Part shown: piece after piece, positions 36,911-50,054 of the stretch
How positions within the stretch are numbered: position 1 is the stretch's first letter
How the letters are laid out: every line of letters begins with the position of its first letter
Assembly (NCBI GenBank): GCA_023101885.1
Contig: JALPQD010000027.1
Span: 1,992,845-2,056,844, forward strand
Direction: 5' to 3'
DNA length: 64,000 bases
Origin: Typhlomys cinereus
Lineage: Eukaryota > Chordata > Mammalia > Rodentia > Platacanthomyidae
Made by a program: the position numbers and the translations under genes
The notes under the pieces: generated by a model
Told to the model about the DNA's origin: nothing
The model's database searches: none
What the model saw: the letters and a program-made list of their open reading frames with translations, nothing else

Positions 36911-37434
36911 CATAAGAAAAGATACTTCAGATTAGTTCAGAGACCTGAGAAACTTCACGTGAGATCAGCAAAATAGCATTTGTTGTTAAATTGCTGTGTG
37001 CAGCAAGCACAAACTTCATTACCAGTGCCTGGCAATTACCTTCATTTTGGGGCAGACTGCATGCTTCTTTTACAGATGAACTGCCCTCTCTCCCTATTAT
37101 CTGCCTTGATAGGCCACTAGTAATTGTCCTTTCAGCAAAACTCAGAAACATTTTGTTGTCTAAAACTATATTTACAAAGATACCAGCAAATAGCCATAGC
37201 CATGCTAGTAAGGATTTTTTTTAAGAGAGACGCTCTGTAAACTGAAATAATCCCTCCCTTTTTAAATCTAGTACTTTGCACTTAAGCCTGGATCAGGGCT
37301 AGTCAGATAGAATTAGAACTGTAGGTTCACAACATGTGGGCCTAAGCCCCTGTTCATATGCTATAGGAATTTGATCATTAGCCCTTCATTTGAGGCTCAT
37401 TATTGCCCCCAAATATTCTCTTTCTATCAAGACA

Positions 37435-37600
37435 TTACATTCTTTCTAATTATTTTATTCTTGACAATTTCATACAAGTGTGTGCTGTAGCTCGAACCTG
37501 TCCCCTCCTGCTTTCTACCTCCACACATTTCCTTCTCCCACCTCGTGGCCTTTTGCTTCTTTATTTTCACTAACCCCTTGAGTTCCATTCATGCTGCTCA
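37435..37600 (-). mobile_element. L1 3'-end fragment
   Basis: Contains ttgacaatttcatacaagtg, parallel to 18648-18668, then a C-rich segment. Confidence 0.45.
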
Positions 37601-37609
37601 TATGCACAT

Positions 37610-37785
37610 GGGTGTGGGGACATCCATTGGAGCATGTATGAAGCGCACATGTGTTCAACTAGAAGGATTCTCTGAGTCTGTGTACATGTGTGCAGTGTAC
37701 ACACGTGCAGCTACATGCATTTTTTGGGTGCAGCTCCAATCCTTAAACGTACATTTTACCTGCTGAGCCATGTCCCTACCCCTAC
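37610..37785 (-). repeat. SINE fragment (B2/B3-related)
   Basis: Ends with acctgctgagccatgtccct head text on the minus strand. Confidence 0.5.
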
Positions 37786-37789
37786 CTAG

Positions 37790-38000
37790 TTTTTTGAGAT
37801 AGTGTCTCTTACCCAGGAGGCTAGGCAGGACAGCCTGCAAGCCTTCGGGACCCTCCTGTCTGTCTCCTCAGCACCGTGACTACTAGTATGTGCCACCACT
37901 CCTGGTTCCTTTTTTTTAAGCATGGGTTCCTGGAATCAAACTCAGATTCTCCTTCTTGTGTAACAAGCATTTTACTGCCCGAGCCATCTCCCCAACCTCA
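37790..38000 (-). repeat. B4-like SINE
   Basis: gagatagtgtctcttaccca, ctggaatcaaactcagattc, head cgagccatctccccaacc. Confidence 0.65.
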
Positions 38001-38197
38001 AGACATTTATCTTCTTAAATAACTGCTCCAGCCCTGCGTCCTGGTTGTCTGAACATCTTTCAGCAAATCCTGCTGAGCTGGATGGAGATTGCTGTGCTCT
38101 TTTGCAAGTATCCTGTTCCTGAGCTGTCACCGTCACTTTGATGCACATTCCAGAAAGGTGGAACTGTCAGTGACCAGCAGACTCAGAAATCGAAGAT

Positions 38198-38433
38198 AGG
38201 GATGGAGAGATGGCTCGGGGTTAAGACCCTGCCTCGCAAGCAGAAAGTACTGAGTTCAGATCTCAGGTCCCACAGAAAAACTCCAGGCCAAAAACAGCAT
38301 TGGCCTGCATGTCTGGTGGCAGAGCCTGGGAAATCCCAGCACAAAGCAAAAAGCAGGTAGAAGCAATCCAGGATGATTTTCATAGTCACCTTTGTCACCC
38401 TTAAGTCTCCACAGGGACATACAGTGCCTTCTG

Positions 38434-38480
<47 letters not shown>

Positions 38481-38505
38481 TAAATAAATAAAAATTGCTT
38501 TTTAA
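38198..38505 (+). repeat. SINE, subfamily B, full-length
   Basis: Head gggatggagagatggctcgg, gagttcagatctcaggtccc, gcagagcctgggaaatccca, 37-bp CA tract and (aaat)n tail. Confidence 0.88.
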
Positions 38506-39646
38506 AGAAAGAAGTTGGGGCTAGACCCCCTTCTCCTATTTCCCCCTTAAATTATTGCAGCCGGGTCTGCCAGTCGCTTGGACAGGATTCCAGTACTCAG
38601 GTAACCCGATTCACCTGAAGACTCACAGAGCAATTGGAAGAACTAAGAGCATCTTTCCAGGAGCGCCTTCCTCAGCTTCTTTTTTAGCACCGGCAGAGGC
38701 CAGATCTATGGCACCTCCACCATGCAGCACTGGAAGACGCTCTTTTTTTTTTTTCTTCTGTGTCTTCTCAAAAGACTAAACATGCTTTCTCAGATATTCA
38801 CTGCCTGCTCATCCCGCAGCTGCCAAGATTTCCAGAGCAGGCTGTGATTTCCTGGCTGTCAGAATTCACAGCCTGTTATTTTTCTTTTAAACTCTAATCA
38901 AATGGTCCCAAGCCATTTTTTGAATCCCTTCATAAATTCATTTATTAACAGGACTGAAGACCTGGTCAGGAGACTACTCATATCCACCTCCTGGAACGCA
39001 CACAGACCATCACCCAGCAGGGCAATAATTATGTGCTGAGTATAAGATGGTCTTTGTGACGTTTATCAAGTTAGTTGTTAATGTTAAATCTTCTCTGCTC
39101 AATAAAAAGACCAAGTAGGATCCTGTGACTTAACGTGGAGTGGTTACAAGGAAGTCAATGGGGAAACCTTGTCCTTCCGGATGATCCTAGGGGGCCCCAT
39201 GGGTATAGTTCATATTCTTCCTCCTCCTTGTCAATCAGTTGCTTGTTTTTTAAAATTCTTTGAGTTATAGTCACAGTTCCTTAGAAATGATCTGAAGAGA
39301 AAAATGTCCTTCAGCTGGCACCAAAAAGAATTGGCATCAGAGTCCCTTGTTTGGGAATAATACTTCTGAAAGGGAGGAAAGGCACATTCAGGCCAACACT
39401 TGAAATTCATGTGAAAAGGACAGTGGCAGGGCCATTGAACTCCATGGAAGCTCCTTAGATTTAGAAGCTTTACAGAAACAGGGAAGTGGAAGGGCTTGGT
39501 GTCTCTTCTCAGAAAGAGTTGGCTTTGCGGAGGAGATGGGACCACCCTGTTTTTAAAAGTTGAGTGCTTACTATTCAATTCATGAGTCATCTGTGATGCC
39601 TCTGATAAGAGTTCCAAGAACTCATTTCTCTTGGTGCCAGGGAGAA

Positions 39647-39745
39647 AGAAAGGAAGAGGAGGAGGAGGAAGAAGACAAGGAGGAGCAGAGGGGATGGGGA
39701 GATGAGAAGAAAGAGAAAGAGGAAGAGAAAAAGATGGAGGCAGAG
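39647..39745 (+). repeat. Polypurine (GGA/GAA) tract
   Basis: About 100 nt nearly all A and G. Confidence 0.9.
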
Positions 39746-40392
39746 AGAACCAGCTTGCATATCCACACACACGGATTTTGCTTCTGTTTAAACTATTGCC
39801 TCAAGTTGCTTCAATGTTACCAGAAGTACAGCACCGAAACCTCTGTTTCCGTCTACAACTGTATTTTCCTTGACTTTCTGAGAGACAGCTTCACTCTGAG
39901 ATCTTTGGTTTTGGCAGCATTATTCAGCCCCATAACGCACAGAATTCTTTTCCTTTCCTCCTGAATCACAGGAAGCCTGGTGTATATCAGCGTGACATGC
40001 AAGTACAGTACAACTCAGAGAGATAGGGGTTGCAAAAGCTGGCTTGAGTTTTGCTCCTTAGTTTTTTTCTTTAGAAATAATCTGAAGAGAAAAATGTCTG
40101 AGTGGTGTATGGCTCTGTGGACTGGAGAACTGCCTTTGACTAGTTGGCGAGGTCAGCTTTGCTTCATGTCATGCATATGCATCCAGGCTGGCATCTTTGT
40201 TGAGGATCAACGTGCTATAGCCTACGGAGCAGCTCATACTTGGTCTCTTGCTGCATAGCCTGTTACCTCAAAATGACCTCTGCTTCTTTTTTTAAGAGTA
40301 CAAAGAAGACTACAGTCTTAATGTCTATGGTTCCACGGAATTCCAGTGTTGCAGTGGTAAATACTCTGGCTCAAGCAACATAAGGGAGAAAA

Positions 40393-40680
40393 GGTCTATT
40401 ATTTGGCAGATGGATAGAGTTCAGTTACGATGAGGACCCTGCATGGTGGAAGGCATGGCAGCCAACCCAGAAGGCGTGTTAGCATTACCGCAACCACCAG
40501 GAGGCAGAGAGCAAGAGAGGGAGAAGAAATAGACCCGCCCCCAGTGACGTGCTTCCTCCAGCAAGGCTGCACCTCCTAAAGTCCCACGACTTTCCTAAAC
40601 AGCACCACCAGTGGTAGACCAAGTGTTCAAAAAAAATGAGCCTGTGGGAGACAATCCACACCCAAACTGCCCCCAACAAT
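40393..40680 (+). repeat. Rodent interspersed repeat, class unassigned
   Basis: Shares aagcaacataagggagaaaa, cttcctccagcaaggctgca and accaagtgttcaaa with the 45505 copy. Confidence 0.5.
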
Positions 40681-41187
40681 CTTATTTGTCACCCCCATTT
40701 TTGTAGATAAAGAAGTTGAGATTTACAGAGATTAAATGGCTTGTTCGCTGGGAGGAAAAGGAGGCAGTCTATCCATTGGGCTCCCTTTTCCACATCCATC
40801 TTCCCGCAGCATGCAGTTACCATGGAAACAGCGAAGAGGTGTGAATGAAGCCAGCATCCACCATTCTGCTGAAAGGGAAATCTAAGACCTTGGTTTCAGT
40901 TGTTAGTAGAGTTTTTCTGTTACCAGAATGTTACCTCTTTAAAGGCCACAATGGGGCAACATTTCAAAGGGAGAAGACCTCACATGCCAGGTGTCCTTGT
41001 GGATGGAGAAAGAGGACCAAGGGCATGTCACCAGCTGCAGTGGAGTACCTAGAAAACCCACAGCCTCTCCCCACTACAGCAAAACAGGAAGTGGTAGTAG
41101 CACCCAGCTTTCTTTCATCTAGCACAACTTCCTGCTGACTTTTTTTAACCTCATTATCTTCATGCCTCTTTTTTTATTTTTTTTATT

Positions 41188-41446
41188 CAATTGTGCCTGT
41201 GTGTGTGTGTGTGTGTGCGTGTATGTATGTGTGTGTGTGTAGAATCATGGACGAATTCGGGAACCAGCATGGACGCCTCCACCTCCTTGTTTACTCTGCC
41301 CCGGGATTCACAGGCTCTGCCCTACCAGGACCAGAATGCAGGTCGCCCCTACTTCCGTCCGGCATCTATATGTGGGGTCTAGGATCTGAACTCACGACCT
41401 TCTGCAGCAAGGTAGAGGCTTAATCCCTGAGCCACCTCTCCAGCCT
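41188..41446 (-). repeat. SINE, B2-like subfamily A
   Basis: Minus-strand copy: tail attcaattgtg on the left, and gagccacctctccagcct head on the right. Confidence 0.85.
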
Positions 41447-41466
41447 CTTTTAAATACCTCTTTTTT

Positions 41467-41735
41467 AAAATTTTTTTATTTATTTATTCAACTGTGTGCA
41501 TATGCGTGTGTCTGTGTGTGTGTGTGTGTGTGTAAGAACCACGGACGAATTCTCAAACCACCATGGACGCCTCCACCTCCTTCTGCCCCAGGATTCACAG
41601 GCTCCGCCCTACCAGGACCAGAAGCGCAGACCGCCCCCGCTTCCACCTGGCGTCTATACATGGGATCTGGGATTCAAACTCAGGACCTTCTGCCTGCAAG
41701 GCGGAGGCTTAACCCCTGAGCCACCTCTCCAGCCC
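41467..41735 (-). repeat. SINE, B2-like subfamily A, perfect 15-bp target duplication
   Basis: Minus-strand copy 20 bp from the previous one, same orientation. The flank aaatacctctttttt is at 41452-41466 and 41736-41750. Confidence 0.9.
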
Positions 41736-42164
41736 AAATACCTCTTTTTTTTAAAAGATATTGTTAGGCATTGTTTATCAGTGACACATATTTCTCTCCT
41801 TAGAGAAAGCCAAGTAAGTAATCTACAGTGGGGATAACTTAAAAGAAATTTTGCACCAAAAATATATGTACTTGCCCGACAAGGAAAGAAATGGGAAGAC
41901 TTGTGGGAACAGTTGATTCCTGCCTGTTTCTGGGCCAGTACCTTAAAAATCATTCTTTTTTCCCTTGAGTCCATTGTGCAATTACTACCAGCAGTCGAAT
42001 GCTGCTAGATTCTAGCGTGCTGATCTCTGATACTAGCTGTGCTACCTTGGACTAAATAAATACCTAACTTCTCTGGGCTTCAGTGACCTGACCTGTGAAG
42101 TAAATGTGAGTAAAATATGGAAAGTGCTTAGAATAGGCATGATATCTAGTGGACACAGCAAAGT

Positions 42165-42478
42165 TTATTTTTCATATGTATGTGATACATGTATATGCAT
42201 TCATATATGTGTGAGCATGTGTTCATATGCATGTGATATGTGTGCAGGTCGAAGGTTGATATTAAGAATCATTCTTTATCACACTTTGACCTATTTCTTG
42301 AGCCCTAAGTCTCAGTCAAACCCAGAGCTTGCTGAAAGGACTAGTGTGGCTTGCTTCCTTGCTCTGGGGATCCCCAGCCTAATTTCAGGCAGGCTGCCAC
42401 TCCCATCTGGCATTTACATAGGCTCTAGGAATCCTAATCCTCTTGTTTACATAGCAAGCCCTGTAACTTCTGAGTTAT
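42165..42478 (-). repeat. B4/B3-like SINE, diverged
   Basis: gtcgaaggttgatattaaga, agagcttgctgaaaggacta parallel the 22380 copy. Confidence 0.5.
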
Positions 42479-43088
42479 TTGTTGCTAATGACCACTAAGA
42501 TGCTCTATTAATTACATTGTGAGCCCTCATTAAAGTTCTAAGAAAGTCATTGGCATGTACAAGATGATTTTGAAATTTCCAAAATATTTTAAGTATCCAC
42601 CTGATTTAGGGGTGCAGGACCTTTTGTGTGACTTTCTCTGTTCACATCTAGGCATTAAAATGCTTTTACAGTTGAGAGCTCACTGATGAGAGCTCTCTGT
42701 GTCCCTGACCTCTGTGCTTATGTCTTGCACCAATGTAGCTCCCCAACCAGTAGCCACCCACCTGTGCTGGAACCTGAGGCTGGTGCCCAACCAGCCTCAA
42801 TGTTAAGGTCTCCCATCTTACATTGTTTTCCTTCTCCGCAGACTGTCGGTCACTGAGCCTGGAAAATCCCCGAATCTGAGCTTTCTAACCACATAGCTAG
42901 GCAATACTTTCAGTTCTTGGTTTCTGCTCTCAGTCAAGACCTTCATGCTGCCTGGCCCTTCCACCATTCCCAGCCAGAGCACTGGTCTCATCAACAGAGA
43001 CTTCAAATCTTTACACATTACAAACAGATACCACCCTTAGGTATGGGCTGGAAGATCAGAGGGGTTAGCAGAGTGAAAGATGGAGATT

Positions 43089-43516
43089 TGCTGCAGTGAC
43101 TTTGCACGTCGCTTGCAAATTTACAATTAAAGAACTTAGGGGAACAAGGGAGTTTTCGTTATTTCTTACAATTCTCCATCACAGCTCTTAGTCCAGTTTG
43201 ATAGGAGCGCTCATACCAATGCCAGGAGCCAAGGGAATTGGCCACAGCATATCACAGGGATTGCTGAGAGGGGGCAAACTTCTTCACTTGCCAGATAGCA
43301 AGTGGATCCAAAGTACGCCGAAGAATGCCAACTTCCTATCCACCTCCCCAGGGAGTGTAAGTGGCCCCACCCATTATGGGCTGGGGGTCTTTCCCTATCA
43401 CTTAGACAATCTTCTGCAGACTTGCTCAGGGTCTGCATAACTATTAATTCTTCCTAAATGTGCCCAGAACTCAACCTTCAATTGTCAAGTTGACATCTGC
43501 ATGTCTAACTAGCACA
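43089..43516 (-). repeat. Solo LTR-like element
   Basis: About 428 bp, tgctgcagtgac ... ctagcaca, with caattgtcaagttgacatct near the right end. Confidence 0.65.
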
Positions 43517-43811
43517 AAACCAGAGGTAGAAGGGCATTAGTAGCCAGCAGCGGAGGGGAAACGAAAGAGGAAGGTGAGACAAAAGGCAAAAAGTGTTTCC
43601 TACTGTGTTCCGAGATCTGCTGTACTGGATTCAAAATCCTCCTTACAAATATGCTGCCTCAATCAGCAGTGTGTCTGAGAGCTCTGAATAACGGCAGCAA
43701 GTTGGTAGGAAACAGGACTAGGAACACAGACCATCTGCTCCTATGCAGGATATTTTTTTCTGCAGCCCGTGATGCTCCCTTTATTGATGCTCATGAAAGT
43801 TTGCCCTTCCG

Positions 43812-44165
43812 GCCCAGGGAGATAGCTCGGCTGTTAAAGCACCACAAGCAAAAGGACCAGTGTTCAGATGTCCAGATCCTGCATAAGATGCTGGACAGGT
43901 GTGGTAGCTCATCTGGAATTCCAGCCTCAGAAAACAGACAGGAAATCCCAAGAGCAAACTGGCTAGTGGAACTAGTCCTGTCAGCAGGCTTTGAGTTTGA
44001 TGAGACACCTTTCCTCAGGAAGAATTGAAGTGAAAGAGTGATTGAGGATGATTCCTGATATCAACCTTGGCCTCCACACACACAGGCACACATACGCATG
44101 TGTACCTACACACACTTTTGAACATGTATACCCCCATGCATACATCTCACACAAATATGTGAAAA
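43812..44165 (+). repeat. B3-like SINE
   Basis: Head cggcccagggagatagctcg, gttcagatgtccagatcctg, and ggaattccagcctcag followed by gcaaactggctagtgg. CA-rich end. Confidence 0.7.
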
Positions 44166-44728
44166 TGAAAAAATGATCATACTCTTAACTGTATTTAGGA
44201 GTAGAAGAATTCTGCTTGGGGAGGAGGGATGATATAACTTTCTTTGGTTGTCCCAAATCTATTTCATGTACCAGCTGCCCCTACCATGCTGACCAGGCTC
44301 AACCAATGAGCTAAGAGCCGTGCACCAGACTGATGTGAGCTTGTCCTGAGATGGGAACCATGATCACATCCAGCTTCCAAGAACAGCTCCAAAGATCTGT
44401 CTCCCCAAAGGCTGAGGATGACATTGACAAGGTTCTGAGGATTAGAGCGACCTGACAGTCCCAGGGTAAAGTGGGGGCCTCTGCCTGTCCTGGTATGAAG
44501 TCCTCTCTGGACCCCCCAAGAGACTGAAAGAGGCATGAGAACTTCAGAGATAATCAACTTTGCCCAATACATACAGCCTGAATCCCAGTCCAGAGAACCT
44601 TACGGAGCCTTTAAAAAGGTCCTGAGGAGGGCTCCCTCTGTGGACTGCAAGGTTCATGGGCACCACCTGTAGAGCCATACCTCTATGTGCAGTGAGGTAG
44701 CCAGCTAGTGAAGAAGTACAAGAGACAG

Positions 44729-44971
44729 GGATGGGGCGATAGCTCAAAGGTTTAAGTCTTTGTCTAGCAAGCACAAGAACCTGAGTTTGGATCCCCAGAT
44801 GTCATATAAAAATTGCTGGGTATGAGGTGGGATGGGATGGGAACAGAGCAGCCTATAATTCAGATCCTAGAGGGCAGAGCCTGGGAAATCCCAGAACAAA
44901 GCAAAAAGGAGATTCCTGGTGTCATGTCACCCTTGGACCTCCACAGGCATAAATACTCAAGTGCCATCTTG

Positions 44972-45013
<42 letters not shown>

Positions 45014-45015
45014 TG
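44729..45015 (+). repeat. SINE, subfamily B
   Basis: Head gggatggggcgatagctcaa, gagtttggatccccag, gcagagcctgggaaatccca, CA tract. Confidence 0.85.
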
Positions 45016-45504
45016 TGCAAGTAGAAGGGGTGATATTTCAATATGAGATAATCTGACAGAAAAGAGGAGGATGAGAAATTACATAGTGTGGTGAGCCTCA
45101 GATCCCTTTTAGAAGCAAAGATGATGGGGAAGGGAGTTTGCAATGAGGTTTCAGTGTGTGTCCGGTGGAAGAAGTTGCTGAAAGGAGATGACCAAGAAAG
45201 CAGACAAGACTGGGCTTTTCACCCCGCCCCCCACCAGCATCGCACAGGAATGGTGTTCCTGTGCTCCTGGTCATCAAGCTATAAATTGGCACACCTCCCA
45301 GTAGACAGTGTGGCAGGTGCTGGTCGACACAATATGGTGTTTTTATAAGAATCCAAACAACTGAGAAGTGTATACCATGCTGCCAGAGTTCAAGGGTTTT
45401 AAATCTCACTATTCCCAGGATGGTCCGTGGACCAGCAGCCTCTGCCTCTCTGGGGTGCTCCTTAGAATTGCAGGACCTGAGGTTCCACTACAACCTGCTG
45501 TGGT

Positions 45505-45838
45505 AGTGACTTTTCTCATTGCTGTGACCAAATACTTGGCAAGAAGCAACTTAAGGAAGGAAGGGTTTATTTTGGCTCAGGGTTCCAGGAGGATGTGTTC
45601 CATTAATGGTGGAGCATGAGGCCAACTGGTCACATTACATCATTGGCAGGCAGGTGCGGAGAATAAAGAGGAAGTAGGACCTGGCTATCAGGCCTAGATC
45701 TCCACCCCCAGCTGCCCGCTTCTTCCAGCAAGTCTCTCCGTGCTGAAGTTTCCACAACCTTCCAAATCTGAGCCAACCCGCTGGTAACCAAGTGTTCAAA
45801 CATAAGCCTTTGGGGGACATTGAACAACATCACCTACT
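45505..45838 (+). repeat. Rodent interspersed repeat, best copy in window
   Basis: Contains attgctgtgaccaaatac, caacttaaggaaggaagg, cttcttccagcaagtc, and accaagtgttcaaacataag. The same family is split by the LTR-like element at 10733. Confidence 0.5.
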
Positions 45839-46199
45839 GAATAGAAGAGTCACACATAAGCATTGGTAATTCATACACACCTTAGAGGCTGAGAATCGTC
45901 ACTGCTTGGCTTGGCAAGGCAAGAGTCATGCTAGGCAGGGAGAGACGGTCTCTGCATTCTTCAAAGAGGAGTGTGTCCGAGAGGAGATGGAAGCAGCTAA
46001 CTGCAAGGCAGCCCCAGATACCCCTGTCTGAGCTATTTCTAGATTCAAGGCCTTGATGGCTGCTTCACCTCTCCCTTCCAGACATCCTAGGGCTGAGTTG
46101 GGCGTGACACAGACATCTTGCTATGTAACTTCTCTTTACAGTACTATCTCATCTGTCAGAAGTGTTTTCTCTTGGGGTGGGTGTTTAGTGATACTTTTC

Positions 46200-46215
46200 T
46201 TTCTTCTGTGTGTGT

Positions 46216-46252
<37 letters not shown>

Positions 46253-46487
46253 CACGAGGACACTTGAGTGTATGTGCCTGTGGAGACTCAAGAGTGACAT
46301 CAGCCATGATTCCTCTTCTTTCTTATTGCTTTGCTCAAGGGTTTCCCAGGCTCCTCTTTCCAAGGTCAAGTTACAGGCCACCACTATATCCACCAGGCAT
46401 TTTTATGTGGCATCTAGGAAGCTAAACTCAGTTCCTTTTGCACGAGAGCCAAAGGCTTTAACTTCTGAGCTATCTCTCCAATCTTAG
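46200..46487 (-). repeat. SINE, subfamily B
   Basis: TG tract on the left, tgtggagactcaagagtgac, gagctatctctccaatct head. Confidence 0.85.
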
Positions 46488-46784
46488 GGATACATTATTT
46501 ACAATGAAATTCCACAGTTTAAAGAGTAGGATTGGAAATAATATCTAACTACAGTTGTGAAATCTTCACAATCATGTTATAGAATGTTTTAATCATCTTA
46601 AATGTTTTAGTTCTATTTGTTGTCACAGTTCTCTGTTTCACTAGCATATAACAATTTAAAAATGAAATTTCTTATAACGGTTTCTCTACAGTCTTCATAA
46701 ATTGTGGAAGTCTAGACGGTTACAGTCCTGTCAATATGATTCAAACCAGTGATGGATAAACATTGTTAAAAAGAGATGCTTAGA

Positions 46785-47705
46785 GAACTGACTCAGTTGA
46801 TAAAGTGTTCGCTGTACAAGCATGAGGACCTGTCTGATTCTCCAGAATCCACTTTTTTTTTAAAGTGAAAATTTCCAAATTTCTTTTTTTTAAGTATTTT
46901 TATTTATTTATTTTTTTCCCTAATCGTACAAGCTCAATAGGTACCCTGGTCCTCTCCTTCCCTCCATTATTCCCCAGTCCCCCTTGCACTCTCCCCCTCT
47001 TTTCTCCTTCCTTTCACCCCCCCTTCCCCTAGTGCCTCCCCCTTCCTCCCTCCCATCCCCTGGAGCATCCTTTAGTGTGAATGTCGAACTTCCCTCTGAG
47101 TCCTCCACTGTAGTGAGGTGTAAGGACTCAGTGACATAGCCCAGAGCCCTTTCTTGGGCTCCCCTTTAATATGGGAACACTATTGTGACTGTTAATCCCT
47201 TGCCTCTAAGGACCCTAGTGCCTGTGATCCATGCTAGACTTTGGGGGGTCATTGACATGTCAGTCATTGAGCAGGTCATGCAAAGTCCTATTATGGCTAC
47301 TGTGGTCCTAACTTGTGTGGAGTATCTTGCATATCGTTGGTCCTCCCCATCTTTAGGTTCTTACAATCTTGCTGCCCCCTCTTCCGCAAGGTTCCCTGAG
47401 CTTAGGATGGGGAGAGGTTTGGCTTGTCTGGTTCCAGGTGATTAATGCAGGGTCTTTGATGCAGAACCCACTTTTTTTGAACAACAGCAACAACAAAAAC
47501 CAATATGGTGGCACACACCGGCAATCCCAGCTCTGGTGAGGTGGAGACAAGGATCCCTAGGACTCGCTCACTAGCCATAGCAGTGAGAGCCTGTGTTTGG
47601 AAAAATATAGGACATGTCTCAAGGAAGGACACCTGAGGTTGTCCTCTGGCCTCTACACCTGCACACATCTTCATATGATATGCACATATGCACATATAAA
47701 GTTCA
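46785..47705 (+). repeat. B3-like SINE split by the L1 insertion
   Basis: Left part 46785-46860 (gagaactgactcagttgata), right part 47479-47705 (caatatggtggcacacac ... gtcctctggcctctacacc). Removing 46861-47461 plus one target copy restores one SINE. Confidence 0.75.
46861..47461 (-). mobile_element. L1 3' end inserted in a B3-like SINE
   Basis: Same family as 2950-3552. The imperfect flank cagaaYccacttttttt occurs at 46843-46859 and 47462-47478. The surrounding B3-like SINE reads through once the insert is removed. Confidence 0.75.
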
Positions 47706-49289
47706 TTAAGACATTCATCAAAATTCTCTTGTAAAAGTAGAATAAATGTATCTTAAAGCATGGTCACAAAAAAAAAAATCTCGAAAGTTGTTGAAGTAGG
47801 AGTACCTCTGAGGACTAGAAGTGGACGGATCTTTTTCCTAGGTTTCAGAGGTAGCAAAGAGTACCAAGCAAATGCTCTAGAGAAGAGTATTCAATAACTT
47901 GTTTATGTTAAGTTACTGCAGAAATATTGCTCCAAAGAAGCTACAGGACTTTCTTAAATAATGACTGAACTAGAATCATCCTTTGAGACAAGTATGAACG
48001 AGATGGCTAAACTCTGGTAAAGTGTGTCTTGATTTTACCAAGAGAATTGGCATAACCTTACGTAACTTGTAAGCAAACCCTTGTTTGTAAGTTCATTGAT
48101 TTCTTTGCTGACTGAGTATTGGTGTTGAATGCGTGAATGAAACCATTGTGGCCTGCCCTGTAACCAAGTGGTGAAGACATGTGATAGAACAGAAGAATGA
48201 TTCTGGTTGCTGGGTGAAGCAGGATCTCAGGAGGCAAGGGAAGGAGACAGGTAGGTACATTGCTGCATGTTTCCAGAAATCTGAGGTGATGGCGCCATAG
48301 ACTGAAGTGTCCTCAGTGGAGGTGGAGAAAAGCTTATGCACTTGGATGTATTTGCAGGTAGAAATAAATAGACTTGCTGGTGAGTTAATAATGAGGCATG
48401 AGAGAGCAAGTGAGAAGTCGGGCATGACTTCCAGGTGTTAGTTTGAGCACCATCCAGCCAGCTAAAGGATGACATTTCAAGTGTCTTGTTCTGATCCATT
48501 CTTACCAGTGACTTTGGAGGAAAGCACACTGAAAAGAGGGAGCCGATGACACTGGACCCACAGAGTGAGCAGGAATGATGATTTTAAAAGATCTCACAAG
48601 ACTCCAGAGATAAAACGTGATAGACATCAATGTGAACTCTGTACTGTGCTTAAAGAATGACACTGGGTAGCACCAGAAAGACCCAGCTTTGGAGTGGTTC
48701 ACACTAGAACCTCAAAAATAATAAAGAGTGATATGACTGCTAGAAAACATGAACCCCAAAATATGTTGCCTTAAAAAAGAAATGTATGGCGTTCCACTCA
48801 GAGATTTAGAAAGCTGCCTTGCTTTGCACTGCTGGACAAGGTTCCATGTTGTATCTTTGTGTTGTCTCCTCATTGGGCCTTTGGTAAGATGGTTGAGAAA
48901 CTCAACCATGACTGAGATGTAGACAGCCCAAATACTACAATGGAAACTGCGGCATAGGGGAGGGATTAGCATTCATGGAGATTTCAAACAGGCACAGAGG
49001 CAGGTAAGACCCCAGGGTGGAAGTAATGGTGGTGACTTCAGTTCAGCCTCATTTCTAACATAACAACTTTCTAGAATCGAAGCAGGTTGTCTAGTATTTT
49101 CTCATCAGGGATGAAATGCCAGAGTGGAATTTTTGAAGATTGCTTTTGGAGTCAGGACTCCAGAATTCTGTGTCCTTCATCTCCTTCTCAGAGGATGTGG
49201 AATCTCTTCTACACTTCACTACATTTTGAGGTTTTCTGTTTGTTTGGGAATTGTTTGGGTTTTTTATTTTGGTTCTTCTTTTGGGGAGC

Positions 49290-49525
49290 ATGAGCGTATG
49301 CATATACAAGAGTGATTGAATGTGTGTGCCTGTGGAGGCCCCAGGGTGTCATCGGGAATTATCCTGGATTGTTCTACCTCCTTCTTGCTTTGCTCGGGGC
49401 TGCTCAGAGCCTTCCAGGCCAGAATTGCAGGTCACTGCCATTTTTATGTGGCATCTGGAGATCTGAAATCAGGCCCTTTTGTTTGTGAGGCAAAGACTTT
49501 AAACCCTGACCCATCTCACAAGTGC
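49290..49525 (-). repeat. SINE, subfamily B
   Basis: tgtggaggccccagggtgtc and ctggattgttctacctcctt; head tgacccatctcacaag. Confidence 0.75.
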
Positions 49526-50054
49526 ATTCAGGCTGCATTCTTCAATTCCACTTCTCCTACTGCCACCTCTCCACTGCCTATATATATGTTCTAGATCCTG
49601 TTCTCAAAGGTGGAGACAGTTCTGAAATAGCAGTCCTTTGATAACCTACCGAAAAGACTATCTTTTCAGTCACCAGCTTTTGTGAAGCCATATTAAAACA
49701 TGTGGCCAGTGGCCAGCAGTGTGAAGCTTACGTGTTATCTCTGTGTAATGGAAAAAGAAGTGACTCATGTTCCTCCTTGTTAGCTGAGGCATACCGGCTG
49801 GTGTTTCTTTTGCAGGAAGCCATAATTGCTTTTCTGACATGTACAAATAGGGTCAGATTACATTCAAAATGGACATACTCAAATAGTCAATCACATTCCA
49901 TCCTATCAGTTCTTCTTGGCTCTTTCTTTAAGATGTCCTGGTTTTCATGTCCCCAAGCATCTCTAACTTGCTTCTCTTATACCATTCTAGGATATGTTAG
50001 AGTCCTATATGTTTGAGGATTGTGAGGCATGTTGCTTTTTCTGAGAATTTTTTT

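Noticed and set aside
39231..39770. 179-codon minus-strand open frame
   Set aside because: Its N-terminal Ser/Pro/Leu-rich part is only the translated polypurine tract; the rest has no resemblance to known proteins.
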